Shown one piece after another: positions 1 to 7,591 of a stretch of 15,516 bases of DNA. The stretch covers positions 1 to 15,516 of the forward strand of contig CAMCTC010000105.1 of assembly GCA_945878355.1 (NCBI GenBank), given 5' to 3'. Position 1 is the stretch's first letter. Each line of letters begins with the position of its first letter. The position numbers were made by a program, and so were the translations under genes. The notes under the pieces are model-generated. The model worked only from the letters and a program-made list of their open reading frames with translations. It did not search any database and was not told the origin of the DNA. The stretch comes from Bordetella parapertussis (GTDB taxonomy: Bacteria > Pseudomonadota > Gammaproteobacteria > Burkholderiales > Burkholderiaceae_C).

Positions 1-2
1 CG

Positions 3-1514
3 GCGCAGACGCTGAACATGGCCAAGGCGCTCGACTCACCGCACTACGACAGCCAGCGCACCACCTGGTCGCCGACCTCAGACGTCACGCACATGATCCA
101 GGACACGCTGGTCGCGCTCGACTGGGACGGCAAGACCGCCGTGCCGCTGCTGGCCAAGTCCTGGACCACCAGCGCCGACGGCAAGCTCTACACCTTCAAG
201 CTGCGCGACGACGTTCAGTTCTGCAGCGGCAAGAAGCTCACCGCCGCCGACGTGCTCTACAGCTTCAACCGCCAGCGCGACCCGGCCACGCGATCGCCTT
301 ATGCCTGGCGTGCCGGCAAGATCAAGGAGTTGCGCGCACCGGACCCTTACACCGTCGAGTACGAGCTAAACGAGCCCTACTCCGACCTGCTGGTGCAGCT
401 GGCGATGTTCAACAACAGCATCCACAACAAGGACAGCGTCGACGCCTTGGGCAAGGACTACGGCATCAAGGGCGTCGACGGCACCGGCCCTTGGTGCTGG
501 GTGTCCTGGCAGCCGCGCACCGAGCTGCTGCTCAAGCGCCACGACGCCTACAAGTGGGGCCCTACCCCGATGTACAAGAACGCCGGCCCGGTCAAGTTCG
601 AGAAACTGTCGATCAAGATCATCCCCGAAGACTCCAGCCGCCTGGCAGCGATGATGAGCGGCCGCTTCGACATCACCACGCACTTCCCGACCCAGTTCAT
701 CGACCAGGCCAAGAAATCGCCACTGCTCAATGTCGACGAGGCCAATCCCAACTTCCAGCTGATGTACTTCGGCTTCAAGGCCAGCCGTCCGATGGTGTCG
801 GACAAGCGGGTCCGCGAGGCGATGAGCATAGGCATCAACCGCGCCGAACTGGTCAAAGCGGTGATGCTCGGTCAGTCTGGGCCGGCCTACACCTACATCC
901 ATGAAGGCGCGCTCGACTTCGCACCGTCCACCAAGGGCATCGTCAAGGAGGACGTGGCGCGTGCCAACCGCCTGCTCGACGAGGCCGGTTGGACCAAGAA
1001 AGGTCCAGACGGCATCCGCATCAAGGACGGGGTGCGCCTCGCACCGATAGTGTTCATTCCGCAGGTCACCTACTTTCCGCGCATGACCGAGGCGATCCAG
1101 GGCTATATGCGCAAGATCGGCGTCGACTGGCAGATCACCGCGCTCGAGTCGGGCATCATGCCGGCGCGCCTGGGTGGCCAGGACTTCGACCTGTGGACCG
1201 TGACGGTGCCCTATCTGTCGGCAGGCGAGCTGATGAACTTCTACTTCGATTCGTCGCAGATCCCCTCGCCGAACCGGATGAACTGGAAAGACGCTGCCAC
1301 CGACGCGGCGATCCTCAAAGGCCGCAGCGCGCTGAACGCCACCGACCGGGCGGCAGGCTACCAACTGGCGCAGGAGCTGGTGATGAAGGAACACCTGTGG
1401 ATCCCGGTGATGAATCCGCGCATGTACCAGACCAGCACCAAGAAGATCAAGGGAGCGCGGGCCCACATGCTGTTCCAGTACACCTTCTACAAAGGACTGG
1501 ACGTCTCTCAGTGA
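3..1514 (+). CDS. ABC transporter substrate-binding protein, family 5 (peptide/opine/nickel type), 5' end cut by window edge
   Basis: This is the periplasmic receptor of a dipeptide/oligopeptide-type ABC importer. The frame is open from base 3 through the first ATG at 18 with no ribosome site before that ATG. The visible 503 residues also lack a signal peptide, so the true start lies left of the window and the ATG at 18 is internal. Family 5 (SBP_bac_5) features are clear: the early block with [17 protein letters not shown] followed by [13 protein letters not shown], the central [11 protein letters not shown] block, and a C-terminal [17 protein letters not shown] segment. Family members are usually about 500-540 residues, so only the signal peptide and a few residues are missing. 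The stop overlaps the GTG start of the ATPase gene, so the two are probably translationally coupled. The ligand (peptide, opine, glycoside or metal chelate) cannot be read from the sequence. The permease genes are not in the window. Confidence 0.93.
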   Translation, partial: AQTLNMAKALDSPHYDSQRTTWSPTSDVTHMIQDTLVALDWDGKTAVPLLAKSWTTSADGKLYTFKLRDDVQFCSGKKLTAADVLYSFNRQRDPATRSPYAWRAGKIKELRAPDPYTVEYELNEPYSDLLVQLAMFNNSIHNKDSVDALGKDYGIKGVDGTGPWCWVSWQPRTELLLKRHDAYKWGPTPMYKNAGPVKFEKLSIKIIPEDSSRLAAMMSGRFDITTHFPTQFIDQAKKSPLLNVDEANPNFQLMYFGFKASRPMVSDKRVREAMSIGINRAELVKAVMLGQSGPAYTYIHEGALDFAPSTKGIVKEDVARANRLLDEAGWTKKGPDGIRIKDGVRLAPIVFIPQVTYFPRMTEAIQGYMRKIGVDWQITALESGIMPARLGGQDFDLWTVTVPYLSAGELMNFYFDSSQIPSPNRMNWKDAATDAAILKGRSALNATDRAAGYQLAQELVMKEHLWIPVMNPRMYQTSTKKIKGARAHMLFQYTFYKGLDVSQ

Positions 1515-2542
1515 GCCTGCAGCCGCACTCTCAGTCGCCGACCCCTGCCGAGCCCCCGCTGCTGGCGGTGCGCGGACTGCGCACCTGGTTCGACACCGAC
1601 CGTGGGCTGTTTCGCGCGGTCGATGGCATCAGCTTCGACGTGGGTCGGGCACGCTCGGTCGGCCTGGTCGGCGAGTCGGGTTGCGGCAAGAGCGTGACCT
1701 CGCTGTCGCTGATGGGGCTGGTGCCCTCGCCACCGGGGCGGGTCAGTGCCGACTCGCTGGTCTTCGAGGGCCGCGACATGCTCGGCCTGTCGGCCAACGA
1801 ACGTCGATTGCTGCGCGGTGGGCGCATGGCGATGGTGTTCCAGGAGCCGATGACCTCGCTCAACCCGGTGCACAGCATCGGCCGGCAGATCGTCGAGGCG
1901 ATCCAAGCGCATTCAGACAGGTCGAATGAGGCGGCGCGCCAGCGCGCGATCGAGGTGCTGGAACTGGTGCGGATCCCGTCTGCCGCCGAGCGCTTCGACG
2001 ACTTTCCACACCAGTTGTCGGGCGGCATGCGCCAACGCGTGATGATCGCGATGGCGCTGGCCTGCGAGCCCGCGCTGTTGATCGCCGACGAGCCGACCAC
2101 CGCGCTAGACGTCACGATCCAGGCGCAGATCCTCGACCTGCTGCGCGAACTGCAGCAGCGACTGGGGATGGCGATCTTGCTGATCACCCACGACCTGGGC
2201 GTGATCGCAGAGCAGGTCGACGAGGTGATCGTGATGTACGCCGGCAAGATCGTCGAGAGCGCGCCGGTGGCCGCTTTGTTCGCCGACCCGCAACACCCAT
2301 ACACGATAGGCCTGCTCGGATCGATCCCCCGCATGGACGTCGTGCGAGACCGGCTGTCCACCATCGAGGGTAGCGTGCCCAGCCCGGCGAACCAACCTGC
2401 AGGCTGCCGCTTCGCGCCGCGCTGCCCATTCTCGGACGCGCGCTGCCATGCCGAAGAGCCACCGCTGCGCACGCTTGGCCCGTCGCACCTGGCCGCCTGC
2501 TGGAAAGCGCCGGTCGAGCTGATCGCGGAGACAGAAACGTGA
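1511..2542 (+). CDS. Peptide-type ABC importer ATP-binding subunit, DppD/OppD type
   Basis: This cytoplasmic ATPase pairs with the next gene product to power the importer. From the GTG at 1511 the protein has 343 residues, normal for DppD/OppD. The frame is open far upstream, but the GTG lies in a GTGA overlap with the stop of the binding-protein gene, and the ABC domain begins about 17 residues later, so I chose it. Visible motifs are Walker A GESGCGKS (54-61), Q-loop Q111 ([10 protein letters not shown]), signature LSGGMRQR (169-176), Walker [13 protein letters not shown] (189-200) and the switch His at about 227. The C-terminal cysteine-rich block [10 protein letters not shown] with a following CHAEEP (about 298-317) is the oligopeptide/dipeptide transporter C-terminal extension; in related proteins such cysteines can bind an iron-sulfur cluster. 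It is 3' coupled to the DppF-like gene by a second GTGA overlap. The specific substrate is unknown. Confidence 0.95.
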   Translation: MSLQPHSQSPTPAEPPLLAVRGLRTWFDTDRGLFRAVDGISFDVGRARSVGLVGESGCGKSVTSLSLMGLVPSPPGRVSADSLVFEGRDMLGLSANERRLLRGGRMAMVFQEPMTSLNPVHSIGRQIVEAIQAHSDRSNEAARQRAIEVLELVRIPSAAERFDDFPHQLSGGMRQRVMIAMALACEPALLIADEPTTALDVTIQAQILDLLRELQQRLGMAILLITHDLGVIAEQVDEVIVMYAGKIVESAPVAALFADPQHPYTIGLLGSIPRMDVVRDRLSTIEGSVPSPANQPAGCRFAPRCPFSDARCHAEEPPLRTLGPSHLAACWKAPVELIAETET

Positions 2543-3615
2543 ATGCCGACGAACCCCTGCTGAGCGTTCGAGGCCTGGTCAAGCATTTCCCGGTCAAGCG
2601 TGGCGTGGTGTTCGCTCGCACCGCGGGCCAGGTGCGGGCGGTCGACGATGTCAGCTTCGACATTGCGCGCGGCCAGACGCTGGCGCTGGTCGGCGAATCG
2701 GGCTGCGGCAAGTCCACCACCGGCCGGCTGATCCTGCGCTTGATGGCGCCGACCGCAGGGTCGGTGCGATTCCAGGGCCAGGAGATCGCCGACCTGCCCG
2801 AAGAGGGCATGCGCTCGATGCGGCGCCACCTGCAGATCATCTTCCAAGACCCCTACGCGTCGCTGAACCCGCGCATGACGATAGGCCAGACGCTGGCCGA
2901 ACCGATGGCTGTGCACGGCATCGGCGACGAGCGCGACCGCCCTGAGCGGGTGCGCGAACTGCTGCAAGTCGTCGGTCTGTTGCCCGAGCATGCACAGCGT
3001 TATCCGCACCAGTTCTCGGGCGGTCAACGCCAGCGCGTGGGCATCGCGCGCGCGCTCGCGGTCAGGCCCGAGCTGATCGTCTGCGACGAGCCGGTGTCGG
3101 CGCTGGACGTCTCGATACAGGCCCAGGTGGTCAACCTGCTGCAGGACTTGCAGAAACGCTTTGGCCTGTCCTACCTGTTCATTGCGCACGATCTGGCGGT
3201 GGTCAAGCACATCAGCGACCGCGTCGCGGTGATGTACCTGGGCCGGCTGGTCGAGGTTGCCGACAAGGGCTCGCTCTACGCCAGGCCGCTGCACCCCTAC
3301 ACCCAAGCGCTGCTGTCAGCGATCCCGCGCCCCGAGCCCGGGCTGCAACGCCAGCGCATCCTGCTCGCCGGCGACGTGCCCAGCGCGATGAACCCGCCCG
3401 CCGGTTGCCGCTTCCACACCCGCTGCGCGCATGCGCAGCAACGCTGCCGAATCGAAGAGCCGGTGCTGCGCGAAGCCGCGCCTGGGCACCGCGTGGCCTG
3501 CCATTTCTACGAGACCTTGCCCAGCCCGGCCGAGGGCGTCGCAGCGGCGGCCGGCAGCGGCAAGTTCGCGCTGCGGTTGGCCGCTTACGAGGCCGCGCGC
3601 AAGGCGGGCCCCTGA
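2539..3615 (+). CDS. Peptide-type ABC importer ATP-binding subunit, DppF/OppF type
   Basis: This is the second ATPase of the peptide-type importer, expected to form a heterodimer with the DppD-like protein. It has 358 residues starting at GTG 2539, inside the GTGA overlap with the preceding stop. Motifs are Walker [10 protein letters not shown] (52-60), Q-loop Q103 ([13 protein letters not shown]), signature FSGGQRQR (159-166), Walker [13 protein letters not shown] (179-190) and switch His 217 (AHDLAVV). The typical C-terminal domain, with [12 protein letters not shown] and the cysteine block [15 protein letters not shown], follows. After this domain there is an extra alanine-rich tail of about 35 residues that most DppF/OppF proteins lack; it shows no motif I know. 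This is the last gene of the operon: a hairpin lies just downstream and the next gene is on the other strand. Confidence 0.95.
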   Translation: MNADEPLLSVRGLVKHFPVKRGVVFARTAGQVRAVDDVSFDIARGQTLALVGESGCGKSTTGRLILRLMAPTAGSVRFQGQEIADLPEEGMRSMRRHLQIIFQDPYASLNPRMTIGQTLAEPMAVHGIGDERDRPERVRELLQVVGLLPEHAQRYPHQFSGGQRQRVGIARALAVRPELIVCDEPVSALDVSIQAQVVNLLQDLQKRFGLSYLFIAHDLAVVKHISDRVAVMYLGRLVEVADKGSLYARPLHPYTQALLSAIPRPEPGLQRQRILLAGDVPSAMNPPAGCRFHTRCAHAQQRCRIEEPVLREAAPGHRVACHFYETLPSPAEGVAAAAGSGKFALRLAAYEAARKAGP

Positions 3616-3617
3616 CA

Positions 3618-3652
3618 GGTCGCGGGCCGTCGCAAGCTTGACGGCGCCGACC
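3618..3652. terminator. Imperfect hairpin between convergent genes, candidate bidirectional terminator
   Basis: An inner stem GCCGTC/GACGGC (3626-3631 with 3640-3645, loop GCAAGCTT) is flanked by an outer stem GGTCG/CGACC (3618-3622 with 3648-3652) across a small internal loop. It fills the 41-base gap between the stop of the DppF-like gene (+) and the stop of the aldehyde dehydrogenase gene (-). No T-tract follows on either strand, so intrinsic termination is uncertain. Position and dyad are the only support. Confidence 0.4.
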
Positions 3653-3656
3653 CGCC

Positions 3657-5099
3657 TCAAACCGCCATGATCGACACCGACTTGGTGACCAGGTAGGCCT
3701 CCATCGCTTCGGGGCCGCCTTCGGATCCGTAGCCCGAATCCTTCACGCCACCGAAGGGCATCTCGGGCGAGGGTGCCGCCGGCTGGTTGATCCACAGCAT
3801 GCCCACCTCGAGCTGCTGCGCCAGCATGTGCGCGCTCTTGATCGACTGCGTGAACGCATAGCTCGCCAGGCCATAGGGCAGCCTGTTGGCCTCGGCGATC
3901 GCCTCCTCCAGCGTGTCGAAGCCGCGGATCGCCGCCACCGGGCCGAAAGGCTCGCTGTTGAACAGCTCGGCGTTCAGCGGCACATCGGTCAGCACCGTCG
4001 GCGCGAAGAAGTTGCCTGACGAGCCGACCCGGTCGCCCCCGGTGGCGAGCTTGGCGCCCTTGGCCTGGGCGTCGGCGAGCAAGTGGGCCATCGCGGTGAG
4101 GCGGCGCGGGTTGGCCAACGGGCCCAGCGTCGTGCCATCGGCCAGGCCATCGCCGAGCTTGAGGCTTTGCGCGTGCTTGACCATCGCCCGCGCGAACTCG
4201 TCACGCAAGCTGTTGTGCACCAGAAAGCGCGTCGGCGAGATGCAGACCTGCCCGGCGTTGCGGAACTTCGCGCCGGCCGAGGCCCTGACCGCGAGTTCGA
4301 CATCGGCGTCGGCCGCGACGATCACCGGGGCATGGCCGCCGAGTTCCATGGTCGCGCGCTTCATGTGCGCGCCGGCCATCGCGGCCAGCTGCTTGCCCAC
4401 CGGTGTCGAGCCGGTGAAGGTGACCTTGCGGATGATCGGGTGGGCGATCAAATAGGTCGAGATCTCGGACGGCGTGCCGAACACCAGGCCGACCGTACCG
4501 GCCGGCACGCCCGCGTCGACAAAAGCCTGCAGCAGCGCGGCCGGCGACGCTGGCGTCTCCTCAGGCGCCTTGACGAGGAAGGAGCAGCCGCTGGACAGCG
4601 CCGCGGCGAGCTTGCGAACCACCTGGTTGACCGGAAAGTTCCACGGCGTGAACGCCGCCACCGGGCCGACCGGCTCTTTCATCACCAGCTGCTGGGCCGC
4701 CAGGTTGCGCGAGGGCACGATGCGGCCGTAGACGCGCCGGCCTTCGTCGGCGAACCACTCGATGATGTCAGCAGCGGCCATGACCTCGATGCGCGCTTCG
4801 CCAACAGGCTTGCCCTGCTCTTGGGTCAGCAGCCGGGCGATGTCGGAGGCGCGCTCGCGCACCAGCCCTGCGGCCTTGCGCATCGTCGCCGCGCGCTCGT
4901 TGGCCGGCACCTTGCGCCAGTCTTCGAAGCCGCGCTGGGCCGCCGCCAGCGCACGGTCAAGGTCGGGGATGCCGGCGTGGGCGACCCGGCCTATCACCTG
5001 GCCAGTGGCGGGGTTGACCACGTCGATTGTCTTGCCACTGGCGGCGTCGCACCACTGGCCTGCAATCAGCAATCGGGTGTCGGTATAGCTTTGTGTCAT
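3657..5099 (-). CDS. NAD(P)-dependent aldehyde dehydrogenase, succinate-semialdehyde dehydrogenase family
   Basis: This cytoplasmic enzyme oxidises an aldehyde, probably a semialdehyde, to the acid. An ATG at 5120 is in frame, but I start at the ATG at 5099 because AAGGA sits 5 bases upstream of it and gives 480 residues, the usual GabD size. Family marks from this start are PWNFP with oxyanion Asn154, cofactor-site Lys177, the FTGSTPVGK Rossmann loop (228-236), catalytic Glu252 in MELGG, and nucleophile Cys286 in [14 protein letters not shown]. The local sequence around the Lys is VKAPEETP, where many family members have KP at that site. The family includes succinate-, glutarate- and 2-oxoglutarate-semialdehyde dehydrogenases, which cannot be separated reliably by eye. 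The gene is transcribed alone, convergent to the peptide ABC operon and divergent from the yghU-like gene. GabD-like is the best label; the substrate is open. Confidence 0.92.
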   Translation of the reverse strand: MTQSYTDTRLLIAGQWCDAASGKTIDVVNPATGQVIGRVAHAGIPDLDRALAAAQRGFEDWRKVPANERAATMRKAAGLVRERASDIARLLTQEQGKPVGEARIEVMAAADIIEWFADEGRRVYGRIVPSRNLAAQQLVMKEPVGPVAAFTPWNFPVNQVVRKLAAALSSGCSFLVKAPEETPASPAALLQAFVDAGVPAGTVGLVFGTPSEISTYLIAHPIIRKVTFTGSTPVGKQLAAMAGAHMKRATMELGGHAPVIVAADADVELAVRASAGAKFRNAGQVCISPTRFLVHNSLRDEFARAMVKHAQSLKLGDGLADGTTLGPLANPRRLTAMAHLLADAQAKGAKLATGGDRVGSSGNFFAPTVLTDVPLNAELFNSEPFGPVAAIRGFDTLEEAIAEANRLPYGLASYAFTQSIKSAHMLAQQLEVGMLWINQPAAPSPEMPFGGVKDSGYGSEGGPEAMEAYLVTKSVSIMAV

Positions 5100-5369
5100 T
5101 TGGGTCCTTGGGCGGTTCATCGATGGGGACGGGTTCGGCCTGGGCTCAGGCCTGGATCACGGCAGCGTGCGATGGGTCGCCAAGCAATGGCGTTCGCATG
5201 GGGCGCTCGAACCATAACCGAGTCTCGAGCCACCAGCCCTGGACCCGACAAATTCATGCTCATCTGCGCGCAAGGCCTTGCGCAGCGGCGCGAGGCTTGA
5301 TCCGGTAGAGTCAGCGGCATCGCACGCCAGCGCCGCTAGTGCGCCCAACCACCCCCTGGAGCCCATCGA
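5100..5369. promoter_or_regulatory. Divergent intergenic region between the aldehyde dehydrogenase and yghU-like genes
   Basis: These 270 bases separate two divergent starts, so promoters for both genes should lie here. I see no convincing paired -35/-10 boxes. The clearest structure is an inverted repeat GCTCGA (5205-5210) and TCGAGC (5225-5230), whose half-sites are 20 bases apart centre to centre, compatible with a regulator dimer. The yghU-like gene has GGAG at 5358-5361, eight bases before its ATG. No small gene is supported here. Confidence 0.4.
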
Positions 5370-6245
5370 ATGACCGATTCGTCTGCCTACACCCCGCCCA
5401 AGATCTGGATCTGGAACAAGGAGAACGGCGGTCGGTTCGCGAACATCAACCGCCCGATCGCAGGACCGACCCAGGACAAAGAGTTGCCGGTGGGCCGCCA
5501 CCCGATGCAGCTCTATTCGCTGGCCACGCCGAACGGTGTGAAGGTCACGGTGATGCTCGAAGAGCTGCTCGCGCTCGGCCATGCCGGCGCCGAGTACGAC
5601 GCCTGGCTGATACGCATCAACGAGGGCGACCAGTTCGGCAGCGGCTTCGTCGGGGTGAACCCGAACTCCAAGATCCCGGCACTGATGGACCGCAGCGGGC
5701 CGACGCCGATCAGGGTGTTTGAATCCGGCGCGATCCTGATGCATCTGGCCGAGAAGTTCGGCGCCTTGCTGCCGACCGATGCCGCCAAGCGCGCCGAATG
5801 CCTGTCCTGGCTGTTCTGGCAGATGGGCAGCGCGCCATACCTCGGCGGCGGCTTCGGCCACTTCTACGCCTACGCGCCGACCCGCATCGAATACGCGATC
5901 GACCGATTTGCGATGGAGGTCAAGCGCCAGCTCGATGTGCTAGATCGACGCCTGGCCGAGAGCGAGTACCTAGGCGGCGACGACTACACGATCGCCGACA
6001 TCGCCGTCTGGCCTTGGTACGGTGCTTTGGCCAAGGGTCTGGTCTACGGCGCCGGCGAATTCCTGCAAGTCCAGGACTACACCAACGTCCAGCGCTGGAC
6101 CGACCAGATCGCCTTGCGCCCGGCCGTCCAGCGCGGCCGGATGGTCAACCGCGTGATGGGTGAGCCAGCCAGCCAGCTGCGCGAGCGCCACGAGGCCAGC
6201 GATTTCGACACCAAGACCCAGGACAAGGTCCAGCCAGCGGCCTGA
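5370..6245 (+). CDS. yghU: Glutathione-dependent disulfide-bond oxidoreductase, YghU family (Nu-class GST)
   Basis: This is a cytosolic glutathione transferase superfamily protein. Its E. coli relative YghU binds two glutathione molecules and reduces disulfides and organic hydroperoxides. The 291 residues match remembered YghU nearly end to end (about 288 residues). Conserved stretches include the N-terminal FANINRPIAGPT extension, LPVGRHPMQLYSLATPNG and VTVMLEELLALG of the thioredoxin-like domain. FESGAILMHLAEKFG contains the Glu-Ser pair expected to bind the glutamyl part of glutathione, and GGGFGHFYAYAP, YTIADIAVWPW and ERHEASDF belong to the helical domain and tail. As in that class, no catalytic Cys or Tyr at the usual GST position is obvious; a Thr-Pro-Asn site (LATPNG) is present. 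GGAG eight bases upstream supports the ATG. It appears monocistronic, with its 3' end facing the enolase-superfamily gene. The role in this neighbourhood is probably general thiol homeostasis. Confidence 0.95.
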   Translation: MTDSSAYTPPKIWIWNKENGGRFANINRPIAGPTQDKELPVGRHPMQLYSLATPNGVKVTVMLEELLALGHAGAEYDAWLIRINEGDQFGSGFVGVNPNSKIPALMDRSGPTPIRVFESGAILMHLAEKFGALLPTDAAKRAECLSWLFWQMGSAPYLGGGFGHFYAYAPTRIEYAIDRFAMEVKRQLDVLDRRLAESEYLGGDDYTIADIAVWPWYGALAKGLVYGAGEFLQVQDYTNVQRWTDQIALRPAVQRGRMVNRVMGEPASQLRERHEASDFDTKTQDKVQPAA

Positions 6246-6248
6246 AGC

Positions 6249-6267
6249 CTGCGCTGGCCGACCGCAG
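6249..6267. terminator. Short dyad between convergent yghU-like and enolase-superfamily genes
   Basis: CTGCG (6249-6253) and CGCAG (6263-6267) can pair around a 9-base loop in the 31-base gap between two facing stop codons. The stem is short and no T-run follows, so this is only a weak terminator candidate. Confidence 0.18.
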
Positions 6268-6276
6268 CAATCCGTT

Positions 6277-7425
6277 CTAACAACCTGTGGCAGCGGCGTC
6301 GGCCAGCTGCCGCAGGTCAGGCACCACCCCCAAGCCGGGCAGATGCCCGAGGTTCGCGCGGCCTTGCACGATGTCGACCAGCCCGCCAGCGAGCAGTGAG
6401 CGCAGCGGGTTGGGGTTGATGTCGATCTCGAGCATGCCGGCACCGCCCGAGGCCGCCAGCACATGGGCCGAGGCCAGCAGCCCGATGCCGCCGCCCAGGT
6501 AATGCGGGCAATAGCGCAGGCCTGCCGTCTGGGCTTGTTCGATCACCGGCCAGCAGCCAGAGATGCCGCCCCATTTGGCCAGGTCGGGCTGCAGCACCGC
6601 CAACGGCGACTGCCTGATCGCCAGGTCGAATACCTCTTCGCCGGCGATGTTCTCGCCTGCGGCCAGTGGAATGCTGCTGGCCTGGGCCAGGGTCTGCCAC
6701 TGCGACCAAGGTCGGTCAGCGCGCAAAGGCTCTTCGAGCCAGCCCAGCTTGAAGGGTTCGAGCAGCGGCACCATCTCGCAGGCCTGCGCCAGCGTCCAGC
6801 ACTGGTTGGCGTCGGTCATCAGTGCCAGGTCGTCGCCGATCATCTCGCGCAGCGCGGCCAGGTTGGCCAGGTCGCGCTCGATGCCAAAGCCGATCTTGAG
6901 CTTGAAAGCGCGGTGGCCGAGCGCGAGCTGCGCGGCCACCAATTCTTGTGGCCGGTCCGGGCTGATGCCGCTGGCGTAGACACCGACCTGGTCTTGCTCG
7001 CCGCCGAGCAAGCGCCACAGCGGCAGACCGGCGCGACGGGCGCACAAGTCCCACAGCGCGAGGTCTATGCCGGCAATGGTCTGGGCCATCGGCCCGGGCT
7101 CGGCGCACTGGATCGCCAGCACGGCGGTGCGGGCCGTCAAGTCGTCGAAGGCTTCGCGCGGGCCCGCATAGCTGCGGCCGACGAGCAGCGGCGCCATCAC
7201 CGTCTCAAGCAAGCGGGCGCGGTGCTCAGCGCCGCAGGCGGGGAAGTTGCACCAGATCTCGCCCCAGCCAACAGCGCCCTCGTCGTCCTCGACCCGAACG
7301 AAGACAGCAGGTCGGTCGACCATCGTGCCGAAAGAGGTGCGCACGGGCTCGGCAATCGGGCAGCGCAACACGAAGGCCTCGACGCGGGCCGGACGCAGCG
7401 GCTGCAGCGGTGGCAAGGGCTTCAT
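6277..7425 (-). CDS. Mandelate racemase/muconate lactonizing enzyme family protein (enolase superfamily)
   Basis: This soluble enzyme uses Mg2+ to abstract the proton alpha to a carboxylate, as in racemases, cycloisomerases and sugar-acid dehydratases. The 382 residues match the family length. The N-terminal capping domain runs to about residue 130, followed by the barrel. Visible catalytic set: Lys175-x-Lys177 (FKLKIGFG), metal ligands Asp205 (MTDANQ), Glu231 (WLEEPL) and Glu258 (AAGEN), then Asp281 (QPDLAKWGG), His308 (PHYLGGG) and Glu333 (MLEIDI). The KxK plus His-Asp pattern places it in the mandelate racemase subgroup rather than the muconate cycloisomerase subgroup, so dehydration or epimerisation of a hydroxy acid is likely. 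GAGGA lies 9 bases before the ATG. It is divergent from an NMT1-type ABC importer across a shared control region, which suggests it acts on the imported compound or a derivative. The substrate cannot be assigned. Confidence 0.92.
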   Translation of the reverse strand: MKPLPPLQPLRPARVEAFVLRCPIAEPVRTSFGTMVDRPAVFVRVEDDEGAVGWGEIWCNFPACGAEHRARLLETVMAPLLVGRSYAGPREAFDDLTARTAVLAIQCAEPGPMAQTIAGIDLALWDLCARRAGLPLWRLLGGEQDQVGVYASGISPDRPQELVAAQLALGHRAFKLKIGFGIERDLANLAALREMIGDDLALMTDANQCWTLAQACEMVPLLEPFKLGWLEEPLRADRPWSQWQTLAQASSIPLAAGENIAGEEVFDLAIRQSPLAVLQPDLAKWGGISGCWPVIEQAQTAGLRYCPHYLGGGIGLLASAHVLAASGGAGMLEIDINPNPLRSLLAGGLVDIVQGRANLGHLPGLGVVPDLRQLADAAATGC

Positions 7426-7456
7426 CTTTGGATGTCCTCAGGCAGGATTGGGATGG

Positions 7457-7468
7457 GGCGACGTCGCC
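7457..7468. promoter_or_regulatory. Perfect 12-base palindrome in the leader of the enolase-superfamily gene
   Basis: GGCGACGTCGCC is its own reverse complement. It lies 32 bases upstream of the minus-strand ATG, between that start and the AT-rich promoter island. It could be an operator or an mRNA hairpin in the leader. Palindromes of this length do occur by chance in GC-rich DNA, so support is limited. Confidence 0.25.
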
Positions 7469-7501
7469 GAGACCGAATGAGGCGATTCGGGTCAGGTCGA
7501 T

Positions 7502-7546
7502 TTGCCGTCATGTATAAACATATTATCTATAGTACGATCGGATCAA
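7502..7546. promoter_or_regulatory. AT-rich divergent promoter/operator island
   Basis: Within otherwise GC-rich DNA this stretch is strongly AT-rich and lies between the divergent starts at 7425 (-) and 7592 (+). It contains the dyad ATGT-N4-ACAT (7510-7521). Plus-strand -10-like hexamers are TATAAA (7513-7518), TATTAT (7521-7526) and TATAGT (7528-7533), with TTGCCG at 7502-7507 as a poorly spaced -35 candidate. On the minus strand TTGATC (7546-7541) could serve as -35. The palindromes CTATAG (7527-7532) and CGATCG (7535-7540) follow. Exact promoter boxes cannot be fixed by eye, but a shared control region with an operator is likely. No regulator gene lies beside it in the window. Confidence 0.55.
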
Positions 7547-7591
7547 GAGTGGCGCAAGCTGCGCCAAGCCGACAAGAATCCCGCGCCCCAG

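Noticed and set aside
366..1466. Minus-strand open frame of 366 codons opposite the family 5 receptor gene
   Set aside because: It is an antisense shadow with no recognisable domain and no ribosome site.
1531..3306. Long minus-strand open frame (591 codons) opposite the two peptide-type ATPase genes
   Set aside because: It mirrors the third-position GC pattern of the real genes on the plus strand and its translation, rich in Arg, Ser and Pro, matches no family. The plus-strand genes have complete ABC motifs.
5100..5120. In-frame ATG seven codons upstream of the chosen aldehyde dehydrogenase start
   Set aside because: The sequence AAGGA lies at ribosome-site distance from the downstream ATG at 5099, and the family normally starts close to that position.
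7502..7591. Upstream TTG start that would add 30 residues to the permease
   Set aside because: The added segment overlaps the likely promoter and operator and encodes residues unlike a permease N-terminus; ATG 7592 gives a normal length.
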